From Campanula takesimana (Eukaryota; Streptophyta; Magnoliopsida; Asterales; Campanulaceae): 64,000 nt of DNA. This document shows, piece after piece, positions 31,302 through 42,836 of this stretch (position 1 is its first letter; the number at the start of each line of letters is the position of its first letter). The notes below the pieces were generated by a model. That model saw only the letters and a list, made by a program, of their open reading frames with translations. It was not told the DNA's origin and did not search any database. The stretch lies in the NCBI GenBank assembly GCA_026119855.1, contig JAOWBW010002207.1, positions 1 to 64,000 of the forward strand. The letters run 5' to 3'. Made by a program: the position numbers and the translations under genes.

Positions 31302-32269
31302 TGTGAATACGTGTTTTTAAAATTGAGATATTCATAGTAACGTTAAAAATATGAGAGTCGCCACGCCGTTTTAATTGTAGCCAAAACATTGAGAAAAATC
31401 AATTATCTACAAGTAAATGGGTTCGGGGGTCAAATTACGACAATGGAAGAATATTAAGCGTAATCACTCCTATCGCCCGAATGATCGGTCTTTGTATCAT
31501 GATGCGGTGTATGTAGTGTGCAATGTGTTTAGGACCGGATCCGAAGATTGCCTACGTTCCTCTCAATGTGAGAAGCTCAGGTCAGTGTAGTTTGAGAAGA
31601 ATTTAGAATAGGCAGAAGAATCGAGATCATGCATAATGAGGAGGATATTACCTAAAGATTAGGGTTTAGAAATAGTTCCTAGATCATGTTCGGGTTGATG
31701 AACCCTAGATCATCATCGGCTATGAAATAACATGTAATCATGAAGATTGCAATCCTAAATCTGGCATAAATAAGGTTTTAATCTAAGAACATGAAGAACA
31801 TGCGAAGAACATATTATGAACATATGAATGTCATGAAGAACATATGAATAAACATGTTAAGAACATGAATATTATGGATCTATGCTAAGAACATGGCAAG
31901 AACATGAAGGAAAAGTTAGAAAACTTACCTATGTGGGCAAGAAATAAACCTAGATCTTCTTGGGATTCTTGAGAGTGTTCTTGGATGCTTGAATGACTTG
32001 ATTTGGGAGTAAAATCGCCACTTAAGAGCTCTAAAATTCGGATCCTTAATTATGAGGCAAGGGAGGCCTTTATATAACAAACTGGTGGAGAGATCTGACG
32101 GTAGATCACCTGAGGCAGATGTGGCCGCGTGGCCAAGGCTGGAAGTGGCCGCGTGGCCAAGTCCTCCGTCTGACGTGATTTTCAAGTTAGGGTTTGATAA
32201 GATGTTCTATAAAGTCCTTGTATATTTGGGAAAGCCCTAATAAACTCATTTTCAGATCGGGTACTAACA
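31302..32269 (-). mobile_element. 3' LTR of minus-strand D element
   Basis: Minus strand starts TGTTAGTACCCGATCTGAAA at 32269 and ends CGTATTCACA at 31302. It has two GGCCGCGTGGCC palindromes (32122-32160), a TATATAAAGG box (32077-32068), ATG-rich GAACATGAA repeats (31790-31910), a type I hairpin (31549-31591) and U5 GTGGCGACTC (31364-31355). The CCGAGGGG polypurine tract lies at its right edge (32270-32281), so it is a 3' LTR whose element body lies to the right. Confidence 0.85.
31549..31591 (-). other. Type I hairpin inside the D LTR
   Basis: Plus strand GCCTACGTTCCTCTCAATGT, then GAGAAGCTCAGGTCAGTGTAG. Outer stem CTACG / TGTAG, inner stem TCTC / GAGA. In families D and H the type I hairpin is in the R/U5 part of the LTR, unlike A, B and C. 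Confidence 0.65.
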
Positions 32270-35200
32270 GTAGCCCCTCGGCGACGCTTTTTGCAAGGCA
32301 ATGGGGGGTCGACGATAAGAAAGAATGATCCATTCTGAAACATGAGTTTAAAAATAGAGGAAAGATGATGGGATGGCTGAACCTTTGCAGGCGACCTACG
32401 TATCCGTGGGGGAATCAAGCCGAACGTAGTTCAAATCTACTGGGGAAATTGCAAACGATTGTCCTCTGATGGGGAGCAAGGCCTTCCGCTGGGGATAACT
32501 TCGAGATATGAAGGAAACATCTACTGGGGATGATAAATGACCACGTCGGTCGGGTGGCTGAACCTTTTTAGGCTTCATACGTATCCGCGGGGAATCAAGA
32601 TGGTCGTAGTTCAGAGATACGAACAAGAATGATGCGAGATATAAAGACGACAAGGTCTAGGTAATCCTAAGATAAGAATGGCAATTGGCGGAACTTACGC
32701 AATTAGAAACGGACGGGTTTCTGCAAATCACGATAATAAAATAACAAATGCTGGAACTTACGCAGTTAGAAACGGATGGGTTTCTGCAAATCACGATAGA
32801 ACTAGAACACTCATGACATAGAGACGGACAGGTCTCTGCAATTCATGATGGTCCTAAGCAAATGTCAGGGTGTACGCATTTAGAAATGGTAGGGCTTCTG
32901 CAAATTGTAATAGAACGTACGCGAAGTAGAGATAGCTCTCGGTCATCGTGATAGTATAACAAATGTACGTGCAATAAGGATAACTCCCAGTCACCATGAT
33001 AGTTAATGAAGAAACGTACGTGCAGTAGAGACAACTCTCGGTCACAACGATAGTTAATGAAGAAACGTACGTGCAGTAGAGACAACTCTCGGTCACCACG
33101 ATAGTTAATGAAGAAACGTACGTGCAGTAGAGACAACTCTCGGTCACCATGATAGTTAATGAAGAAAAGTATGTGTAGTAGAGACAACTCTCGATCACCA
33201 CGTTAGTTAATGAAGAAACAAAATGTATATGTAGTAGAGACAACTCTCGGTCACCATGATAGTTAATGATGAAACGTTCGTGCAGTACAGACAACTCTCA
33301 GTCACCATGATAGTTAATAAGCAAATGAATTTAGAGATTTACGGGGCTTCTAAGACCCAAAAGAGTAATTTACAGATTTTTGGAGAGTCACAAAGTCCGT
33401 GGACTTATCATGATTCGCAAAGATGATGACGTTGTAAAAGGGGTAAACTCTTGAGAGGTTATGAAGGTGGCGGACTCTAAAGGTAACGGACCTTTGCGGA
33501 GTTACAAAGGTGATGGACTCTCAGGGAGTTGCAAAAGCGATGGACTCTCGGGGAGTCGCAAAGGTGATAGACTCTAGGGGAGTCACAAAGGCGACGGACT
33601 CTCGGGGAGTTGTGAAAGTGATGGACCCTCGGGGAGTCGCAAAGGTGATAGACTCTAGGGGATTCATAAAAGGGATGGACTCTTAGGGAGTCACAAAAGC
33701 GATGGACTCTCGGGGAGTCGCGAAAGTGATGGACTCTCGGGGAGTCGCTAAAGAGATGGACTCTCGGGGAGTTTCTAATACGGGAAGCATAGTGTCTGGG
33801 TTCCACTTATCCTAAATTAGGTAGGAATGCATAATATGAGGCTACGAGCCATTGAGGCTAAGCCATTAGTTAAGGGACACTTTGCTTGGTTGCCTAGGGG
33901 TAGGACCTAAGGCTTTTTAAGGAAAGGGAATAAGGAAGATGGTGATCTCCTAGTTTTGAGATAGGGATGCCAAAGATGTCACGGCTTCTTAGGCTTTAGA
34001 TTATGTCTTGGAGATAATGAGGGTTTCCTAGTTTTACAGTCTAGGGATTGGAGTTCGTTAAGTATGAGGAGAGTATTGTATCCTAGGCTTAGTGCTAGGG
34101 CTACGAGTGGTTGAGGTTAATGATTGGGAATTTCCTAGATTTTAAGACTAGGGTTTAGAAATATCCTAGGCTTTGAGGCTAGGGTATAGAGTTGTGGTAG
34201 GTTTAGAGGTTGTAAAGGTGTTAAGACTGGGAGTTGGAAATGTTATGACTTCCTAGGATTGAGACAAGGGATTGCTAAGATTGATGCTAGGGTTTACCAT
34301 TTTCTGGGATTGATGGCTATGGCTTGAAAAGGAACGTTGTAACCTAGGCTTTAGGCTAGGGTTTAAGTCTGGGGATTGTAAGCTTCCTATATTTTGAGAG
34401 TAAGGTGTAGGAATTTCCTAGGTCTAGCACTAGGGTTTGAATGGAATGCTTAATCCTAGGCTCGATGATAGGGTTTAGAGAGGATGATGTGGTTTCCTAG
34501 GCTTGAGGCTAGGGTTTGGAGAGAATTCAACTTCCTAGGCTTGAGGCTAGGGTTTGGAGAGAAAGTGATAGGCTCACGGCTAGGGTTTGGAGAGAAAGCA
34601 ACTTCCCAGGCTCACGGCTAGGGTTTCACGAAGATGCGACTTCCTAGGCTTGAGGCTTGGGTTTAGAGAAGATGCGACTTCCTAGGCTTGAGGCTAGGGT
34701 TTGACGAGGATTGACTTCCTAGGCTTGAGGCTAGGGTTTGGAGCGAAGGCAGCTTCCTAGGCTTGAGGCTAGGGTTTGGAGCGAATGCGACTTCCCAGGC
34801 TCGGGTTTGGAAAGAATGTGACTTCCTAGGCTTGAGGCTAGGGTTTGGAGAGAAGTGTTTGAAGGTTGGTCTTAGTTTAGAATAACCAAGTTTGAGGTTT
34901 AAGAGAGTTATGGTTTGGGGCAGGTGAGCCTTATACCTCCAGGATGGGTAGGCTCGATAGGTTAGACCTAGGCTAGAGTGCTAGGGTTTAGCTAGGGTTT
35001 GACGAAGATGCGACTTCCTAGGCTTGAGGCTTGGGTTTAGAGAAGATGCGACTTCCTAGGCTTGAGGCTAGGGTTTGACGAGGATTGACTTCCTAGGCTT
35101 GAGGCTAGGGTTTGGAGTGAAGGCGGGTTCCTAGGCTTGAGGCTAGGGTTTGGAGCGAATGCGACTTCCCAGGCTCGAGGCTAGGGTTTGGAAAGAATGT

Positions 35201-35818
35201 GACTTCCTAGGCTTGAGGCTAGGGTTTGGAGAGAAGTGTTTGAAGGTTGGTCTTGGTTTAGACTAACCAAGTTTGAGGTTTAAGAGAGTTATGGTTTGGG
35301 GCAGGTGAGCTTGATACCTCCAGGATGGGTAGGCTCGATAGGTTAGACCTAGGCTAGAGTGCTAGGGTTTAGCTAGGGTAAGACTCAGACAGGTGCTAAG
35401 GAGACCAGGGCCTAATGGAATGGTAGGCGTGAGATTCAGAATCTTTTGATGGCTAGATAGGGTAGCCTTGGGACGTAAGGCTTTCAAGCGGGTAAGTCCT
35501 TTGTCCTAAATGAATCGCGTTATGGGTTAGGACCAGGCAGGCTTGAGGTCGGGCCAAAGAGCGATGGATTGGGATTGGATGATCCTAGTACCTAACGGTT
35601 TAAGGGTTTAGAGAGGGCATGACAGGTTTGGACCCTAGAGTATTTGAAAGTTTAGGCTAGGTGCGAACCATAGGTGCGGGAAATGGGTTTGGAGATGTGA
35701 CCATGTTGGCGCTTAGGACAAGAATTGAGTCTGAAAGACTTACTCGAGTACAATAGGTACCTAATAGGATTGGGTATTCTTGGGGACCTAAGTTTATCTT
35801 AGAGGTCATACGCGTGAC
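32270..35818 (-). repeat. 3' region of D: type II hairpins and long tandem arrays
   Basis: No coding sequence. Two type II hairpins (32395-32432 and 32576-32612) come first, each beside GGCTGAACCTTT. Then 60-base units with AGAAACGGACGGGTTTCTGC (32691-32830); 51-base units with GTAGAGACAACTCTCGGTCA (about 32915-33320), whose multiple-of-three length gives spurious minus-strand frames; 27-base units GATGGACTCTCGGGGAGTCG (33480-33790); and CCTAGGCTTGAGGCTAGGGT units (33880-35370), including a tandem duplication of about 370 bases (34621-34994 and 34995-35370). Confidence 0.85.
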
Positions 35819-36953
35819 TGTTAGTACCCGATCCTGAAAATGAGTTTATTAGGGTTTTCCCATATTACGAGGACTTTATAGTAATTAAAAAACCTTACAA
35901 AGACTTGTCCCGAATTCCCAAAAATAGCTCATTGTTCTAGAAAACATTAAATATGGACATTTAGGGTTGCCTTGTATGAACAGTAAAACCCTAGCTTGAA
36001 TTTCACGTCAGCGTGCAACGATGGCCACGCGGCCACTTTCGTACCTAACCATCTTGGCCACGCGGCCACTTTCGTACCTAGCCATCTTGGCCACGCGGCC
36101 AACCTCGCTCCTCCAGATCTCAGCCGTTGGATCTCCCCCTTTGTTTACTAGATAAACCAATCTCAGCCTATTGGTTTAGGATCCGAATTTTAGAGCTTCC
36201 AAGTGACGATTTTGCTCCCAAATCAAGTCATTCAAGCCTCCAAGAACACTCTCAAGAATCCCAAGAAGATCCAAGGTTATTTCTTGTCAACAATGGTAAG
36301 TTTTCTAACTTTTTCTTCATGTTCTTGCCATATTATTAATTTAGATCTATAATATTCATATTCTTAATATGTTTATTCATGTGTTCTTCATAATATTCAT
36401 GTTCCTAACATCTTTATTCATATTTTCTTCATGACATTCATATGTTCATAATATGTTCTTCATATGTTCATCATGTTCTTAGATTAAAACCTTATTTATG
36501 CTATATTTAGGGTTGCGATCTTCATGTTAACATGTTATTTCATAGCCGATGATGATCTAGGGTTCATCAACCCGAGGATGATCTAGGAACTACTTCTAAA
36601 CCCTAATCTTTAGGTAATTCCCCCCTCATTATGCATGATCCCGATTCTTCTGCCTATTCTAAATTCTTTTCGAACTACGCTGACCTGAGCTTCTCACATT
36701 GAGAGGAACGTAGGCAATCTTCGGATCCGGTCTCAATCACTAACACACTACATACACCGCATCATGATAGAAAGACCGATCAATTCGGGCAATAGGAGTG
36801 ATAACGTGAATATTCTTCTCTTGTTGTAATTTGACCCCCGAACCCATTAAACATGCTTTTTTTCAATGTTTTGGCTATAATTAAAACGGCGTGGCGACTC
36901 TCATAATTTTAATGTTGCTATGAATATCCCAAATTCAAACACACGTATTCACA
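35819..36953 (+). mobile_element. 5' LTR of plus-strand D element
   Basis: Starts TGTTAGTACCCGATCCTGAA and ends CACACGTATTCACA. It has three GGCCACGCGGCC palindromes (36021-36102), a type I hairpin (36672-36715) and U5 GTGGCGACTC (36891-36900). Same family as 31302-32269 but in opposite orientation and about 170 bases longer. The primer site that follows shows it is a 5' LTR, not the partner of the minus-strand LTR. Confidence 0.85.
36672..36715 (+). other. Type I hairpin inside the plus-strand D LTR
   Basis: GAACTACGCTGACCTGAGCT, TCTC loop CACATT GAGA, GGAACGTAGGC. Outer stem CTACG / CGTAG, inner stem TTCTC / GAGAG. Confidence 0.7.
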
Positions 36954-36954
36954 G

Positions 36955-36972
36955 TGGCGACTCTGCTGGGGA
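36955..36972 (+). other. Primer-binding site of plus-strand D element (tRNA-Arg)
   Basis: TGGCGACTCTGCTGGGGA, one base after the LTR end, as in element A. Confidence 0.85.
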
Positions 36973-38354
36973 CTGCTTTGAAACTTTTTCAAACTTAGTG
37001 GGTCTAACTTTCGTTTACATCATGATGTTTGCCATATTTGCACATGCACCTCACACTTTGCCATGTTTACACATGCACCTCACACTTTGCCATGTTTACA
37101 CATGCACCTCACACTTTGCCATATTTACACATGCACCTCACACTTTGCCATGTTTGCACATGCATCTTGTATTTTTGCCATGTTAATATGTGTACCTTGT
37201 ATTTTTTCAATACATGTATTTTTTGTACTTTCCCTATAGTACTAAGGTCAAACGAGACTTTGCTATGCTCCCTTGTACATTCTTATCCTCTCCCTCTTCT
37301 CTCTCTCTTGTATTGCATTGCATCATTCAAGCATTCAAAAACTTCTCTTTTTTCTCCCTAAAAAGAATTAGTTTCTTGCCACACACTACCACTAGTCCGT
37401 GTCGGCACTACACAGGTCCCCATTACCCGGAGTATTCGATGTGCAGGAATTTGTGCGCTACTGTCCCACTCTTTTTGAGTCACTCGTCTACTCCACTCAC
37501 CGTGTACGTTCCACGAGCGGTGGGAACCTTTATCCCACCCGTGTCAACCCACACATAGAGATTAGGACACTCCTTGGACCAACCATTTAGGATGTAAATA
37601 AATGCAAAACTTTTCATTAAATAAAATGTGCATTGCATCGAGGCGACCTCTAAGGTCCATCGCTCACCCCTTGGGCCATCTATCAAAATTCCTCATCTTG
37701 GCCTATCTAGGGTACCTACCCATCATTGCGATCCATTTGGGTCTACCCTTCATCTCGACCCGCTTTGGTCAAAATCCCACCATCCTTTGGCCTCTTAGGA
37801 CAACTTTATCTACCTTTGACCTCCTAGGTCAACCTTTGACCGCCTAGGTCAACCTTCCCAACCTTTGACCTCCTAGGTCAACCTTATCTACCTTTGACCT
37901 CCTAGGTCAACCTTTGACCCCTTAGGTCAACCTTATCCGCCTTTCACCTCTTAGGTCTACCCTTGACCGCCTAGGTCAACTTTATCTACCTTTAACCTCC
38001 TAGGTCTACCCTTGACCTCCTAGGTCAACCTTACCACCTTTGCCCCCCTAGGTCAACTTTATCGTCTTTGACCTCTTAGGTCTACCCTTGATCGCCTAGG
38101 TCAACTTTATCCGCCTTTTACCTCTTAGGTCTACCCTTGACCTCCTAGGTCAACCTTATCACCTTCGACCTCTTAGGTCACCCATCGACCTCATAGGTCA
38201 ACCTTTGACCCCATAGGTCAACCTCATCCGCCTTTGACCTCTTAGGTCTACCCTTGACCGCCTAGGTCTACTTTATCCGCCTTTGACCTCTTAGGTCTAC
38301 CATTGACCTCCTAGGTCAACCTTATCACCCTCGACCTCTTAGGTCACCCCTCGA
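36973..38354 (+). repeat. Leader of D with two tandem arrays; no gene seen
   Basis: 37030-37165 has five units of 29 bases (TTTGCCATGTTTACACATGC plus CACCTCACAC). 37790-38354 has units of about 22 and 46 bases built from TTGACCTCCTAGGTCAACC, an inverted pair of TTGACC. 37170-37790 holds unremarkable non-coding sequence. Open frames at 37029-37558 depend on the repeats and were not accepted. The array is cut at 38355 by a Tekay-like LTR. Confidence 0.75.
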
Positions 38355-40480
38355 TGTCAAGACCCGAAAACCCGCCTCTATTTTCTAATAATAAATATTT
38401 AATTATTTATTTATTTCTTAATTAATTGTTTAAATTACTATTTAATTAATAATTATTGTGTGCATTTTATGTGTTATAATAATTTATGCCTAGCATTTTA
38501 TTTGGGCCATTTGTGCTAGTGTAGTATTATTTGGTCTTAGTTGTGTAGTTAGTGGGGAGGGGGTCTAAGTGTAAGTTTTCAAAATAATTCTCCCTACTCC
38601 ATCTCTTCTCCCTCACCTCTCCCTCACCTCATACTCCATTTCCCAGCCTATTCTCTCTCTCTCTCCTTGGAAAGATCGTCGATAGGATCTCGTAGAACCA
38701 AAAATATTTGAATTCCGTCACCTTTAAAAAATCCGGGTAAGTTTACTTTCCCCCATTTTTATGCTAAAATGTTCATCAATGGTTGTGTGATGTTATTGTT
38801 ACTATTTATTGCAATCTTGGATGAGTTTTGAATTTATTTCTATTTGTTTGATAATTTTGTGAGAATTTGATGTTGGGTTAGAAATCTTGGATTGGGTGGT
38901 GTAAATGTTGTTAGATGAGTCTCTTTTCCGCTTATAAGCGACTTTGGTTCGCTTGGATGCTTCTTAGAAGTTGGGTTTGAGTAGTGTAGAAATGGTGGAG
39001 ATTTTGGTTGGAAAAAATGGTAGAACCCAGGAATTTTGGCCGGAAATTGCCCTCCGGGCAAGGGGGCGCGCGTACCCTTTGGGAGGGGGCGTGCGCACCC
39101 TTATGCCCCTTTGTAACTTAACCTTCTGTTGATCGAGGGCGCGCGCACCATATTCGAGTGGGCGTGCGCTCCCTCATTGTTTCAAAGCTCAAAAAACTTC
39201 TGATGACTTAAGGCGTGCGCACCCTTTTTGGGCGAGCGCGCGCACCCTCCTCTGGCCATTTTTGAAAGAACCTTCTGATCACCTAGGGCGCGCGCACCCT
39301 TTCTGCGCGGGCATGCGCCCCCTCTGCTGTACAAGCCCTGAGCTTCATCCTCTTGTACTTTTCGTAGACAATCTTCAATAGGTCATAACTCTTTCATCCG
39401 GACTCCGTTTTAGGTGTATAAATTATCATTTTAAAGCTATCCTCGAGCTCTTCAAGGTGAGTGAGTAATTTTGGTTGAGTGCTTGAGTTAACTAGATCCT
39501 TTGTGATAAAATGTGATATGGAAATTGTGTTATCATTGTTGAGATTATTGGAACACTTTAATCGTGTGTTGTTGGTTCATTTCACTTTCTTGGTGACTTC
39601 TTGGTATGGTTCCCTACTTTAGAATCATTAGTTTTTTATCGTGCTAGTATTTTATTACTTAGCCTTTACTTGAAAGTCCAGCTGGTATTTGTGTGTGTTT
39701 CGGGCGATGCGAAACATTATGATGGCACAAGCCAAGTCCATTATGATGTTGACCATTGTTTTGCCCAATTATTACCCTCCTCCAAATTGGCCTTGGATGT
39801 GGGATGAGCTAGCTCCTTTATGAGCATTCTAGCTGTTTAGTTTGGGTTATGACTTTGTGTCATATTTCCTTGCTATTATTGGTTATTGGTTCCGGTACTG
39901 GGGATTTTCTCTTCAAGCTTTCATGCTACTATGAAGATGTTGATTGTTGATTATTGAAGCTGCGCAGCGACCTTTATTTGGTTCTTTCAGTTGGAAAACT
40001 TTGGCTAATATCCTTTGTTACTTGTTTATTTCCGCTGCTATCTGTTAGTTGATAAATGCTATGTGCTAAGTGATATTTATTATTGTTTATTGTTTATTGC
40101 ATCATAGCATGTCATGTAGTTGCATTAGTAACTTATAGAGATTTATCTAACCCCCTTTCTTTTATCTTTGTTTTTCCTTAAACCCCCCCCCCCCAGGAGG
40201 AAAGAATTAGACTCGCTAATCACGAGGAGGACGTCGCGAGGGTTGAGCTTTTGGGGCAAGTTGTTATTGGTGGGTTTACATTATATAAATGTGTAACCTT
40301 TTTGGGAATAGTTGTACCAAACTTGACGACATTAGAATTTGTATATTTTATTATTTTGGGTGTAAGCTTATGGAGTTTACACTAGTTTATATTTTGTTGT
40401 TCAAGTTGGATTTCAAAACTTTGTGTTATCATCTTTTGGTATAAAAGGAAATTTTTATCTTCATTATTTTAGAGTTTATT
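38355..40480 (+). mobile_element. 5' LTR of Tekay-like element F2, 3' end missing
   Basis: Starts TGTCAAGACCCGAAAACCCG. It tracks the complete LTR at 59447-61696 (for example GTCGATAGGATC, the C tract at about 40183-40195, GGTATAAAAGGAAATTTTTA) until about 40470, then diverges before the terminal GTCGCGACA. No primer site was found before gag, so a small deletion removed the LTR end and primer site. GGCGCGCGC palindromes lie at 39065-39320. Confidence 0.75.
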
Positions 40481-40570
40481 GTTTAAGTCTAGGTGGACAA
40501 GTATGACCTAGGAGGGTAGTTTTGTTCGGAGTGAGTAACGGTTGATGTTTTATGCAGGTAATTGTTCTCA

Positions 40571-41300
40571 ATGGCTAGAAGAAGAACGGGTGAAGGTTCT
40601 AGTGGGGCTCAGAATCAGAATGATCTTCGGAAAGAGAACCGTGCCGTGTTCCAAGGCCTGTTTGAGGCGGCCATGAAGGAAATTCATGACCAAGGGCCAA
40701 GAGAGGATCATGTGGCTCCTCCACGTTACGGGTTGGAGCAATTTTTGAAATTTAAACCAAGAGAGTTTGACGGTGAGCCCGATGTGAAGAAGGCCGAACT
40801 ATGGATTGAGTCTATGGAGAAAATTTATGATGTGTTTGGGTGCACGGACGAGGATAGGGTCCGGTTCGCGGCTTATAAGCTTGTGGGTGCCGCCGAGCAT
40901 TGGTGGAAAGGAGTCAAAGCGAGTTGGGATGATACCCATACAGTGTATGCATGGGAATTGTTTGTGCGGAAGTTCAAAGAGCATTTTATCTCGGTAGTGG
41001 ACCAGAACCGAAAGGAGATCGAGCTTCTCAACTTGGAGCAAGGTTTGTTGTCTATAGCTCAGTACTCGGCTAAGTTCACAGAATTAGCCCGGTATTGTAA
41101 CTATCTTGTGAGGACCGAAGAACAGAAAGCTATGAGATTCATCCGTGGTTTGAAGACTTCTACCGATGATCCTTCTGTTATTGGAGGTATTGTTTCTGTG
41201 TTTAATGTGAGCGCACGTGCGTTAGTAGATCCAGGATCATCGCATTCTTACATATCTGTGCAATTTGCTTCTATGCTAAATGCTGCATTTGAGTCTTTAC
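40571..41300 (+). pseudogene. gag: Gag fused to start of protease, Tekay-like element F2, truncated
   Basis: From ATG at 40571 (MARRRTGEGSS). It has the Retrotrans_gag pattern of Tekay/Del-like chromoviruses: FDGEPDVKKAELWIESMEKI, FAAYKLVGAAEHWWKGVK, and later FKEHFISVVDQNRKEIELLN. After RFIRGLKTSTDD the frame jumps to a protease-like GIVSVFNVSARALVDPGSSH, so the linker and CCHC zinc knuckle have been lost in frame. The protease active site D-S/T-G reads DPG. A Copia LTR interrupts it at 41301 and supplies the stop at 41318-41320. Confidence 0.8.
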
Positions 41301-42822
41301 TGTTGGTGTTGGTGCCCTAGGCACGTTTGTTAAACGTTGTATAAGTTATCATTTTATTCATAATGATAAAGAGATAATAAGATTATTATTGTTGCTCATG
41401 TTTTCTTATAATAATCTCTGTCCCTAGAGCTTGTTAAGCACTAGTATAAAGGCTAAATGATCATGGGATGATCATGTTAGATTTATGGGTACTTGTTTGG
41501 AACAAGGTACTGGACATGACCCGCGGTATGAGATTTATGTCATGGTCGATGTCATATATAAATCTCATATTAGTTATGTCATTTGAATCCTTAGACATGA
41601 AGTTATTATAGTCTTCCACTTGATGAACATTATGTTTGACATATTCAAACGCTGCCTTAACACGGTAGTTATAAAGGGTATGATTGGCATGATTGGATTC
41701 ACGTAGGGAAGAATAATAAGCCAAATGGATTTGTCCCTCTTCGGAGATGTCAAGCTTGGGCTCCTCGAAGGAATGATGTTGGTGAAATGTTTGGCCAAAC
41801 TCAAATGGATTGATTGGATCAATGTCATTTGGATTATCAACATATTCGGGATCGAGAAAAGTTTTGAACAAAACAAGTTGACTTGTTGACCATGACTTGT
41901 GTTCAAAGACATCGTGGACAAAGGGATTATGACATGTTCTAAAAGGAATGCGAACTTGTATCTAGTTACACTATTTGGGTAGGTATGACGGTTTGCTAGA
42001 ACCTAAGCATATCTTATGGGTTCATGTTTGAACCCATTGGCAACTTAGTGTAATCCTAGAGGGTCATACACAAATAGAACGAATCGTAAAGGACTAAATG
42101 GGAATTATGGAAAAATATCAGTGTTTTGGCTCTGGCACGGTCGTGCGCCTTAAAATGGCACGGTCGTGCCATAAATCCAAACCAAGGCAAACCTGTCGAC
42201 ATGATTGGCACGACCGTGCCGAAAATGGGCGGCTGGGGAATTCGCGCGGACTAGATGGCACGACCGTGCCAGATTGTAGGGCACGACCGTGCCAGTCAAG
42301 TCGGCCAGAATTCCTTGTTGCCTAATTTGATGACGGGATTTAGGTTTCCTAAGTCCTTAAGGGTTAAGGATTAGGACCTATTTAAGGATCCTTTCAGCAG
42401 TCATTAAACACATGATTATGAGTGCCTCCATAAGGTTTTGAGAGGTTATTTTCTTGTTCTAAGATCTCAAAAGTGAAGAACAAGAATATTCATAATTCCA
42501 TATAGTTCTTACAATTGTGAAAGCGTGTTTCATAATTTGGTCTAGCAACCAAGATCAAGTGTTCTTGATATTCGTTCGTGGTGTGGATACCGCTAGAGGG
42601 TGAAACTTATCATCTTCATATTTTGTGATTCTTGCTTTGTTCGTGATCAAGATTTCAAGCCTCCATCGAATTCAAGGTTGCAAAATCAAAGGCATCAAGG
42701 GTTAGTATTCTATTATTCATTATGTTGTATTTGACTTAATCATATGAATGGATCTATGGGCTTTGGGTTTCATAAATTTTAAATGCTTAATTCCGCTGCG
42801 CATGTTACTACGAAACCCAACA
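41301..42822 (+). mobile_element. 5' LTR of Copia element G
   Basis: Starts TGTTGGTGTTGGTGCC (start could also be 41307) and ends ACGAAACCCAACA. It contains a segment with TTAACACGGTAGTTATAAAG seen in many plant Copia LTRs, and five or so GGCACGGTCGTGCC palindromes at 42133-42298. A minus-strand frame of 136 codons at 41461-41871 is not a gene. The 3' LTR is not in the window. Confidence 0.8.
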
Positions 42823-42823
42823 G

Positions 42824-42836
42824 TGGTATCAGAGCC
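42824..42836 (+). other. Primer-binding site of Copia element (tRNA-iMet)
   Basis: TGGTATCAGAGCC one base after the LTR, complementary to the 3' end of initiator tRNA-Met, the usual Copia primer. Confidence 0.9.

Noticed and set aside
32843..33806. Repetitive minus-strand open frames
   Set aside because: Produced by 51- and 27-base arrays whose lengths are multiples of three.
33480..35370. Regular repeats considered as a CRISPR-like array
   Set aside because: Repeats are contiguous and degenerate with no unique spacers, and the context is plant retroelement DNA.
34500..35370. TAGGGTTT motifs considered as interstitial telomere sequence
   Set aside because: They occur once per longer unit (CCTAGGCTTGAGGCTAGGGT), not as consecutive TTTAGGG repeats.
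37029..37558. Plus-strand open frames of 110-122 residues in the D leader
   Set aside because: They begin in a 29-base tandem array, lack domains, and overlap each other in different frames.
41461..41871. 136-residue minus-strand open frame in the Copia LTR
   Set aside because: It lies wholly inside a non-coding LTR segment seen in many plant Copia LTRs and is antisense to the element; a second frame overlaps it (41574-41921).
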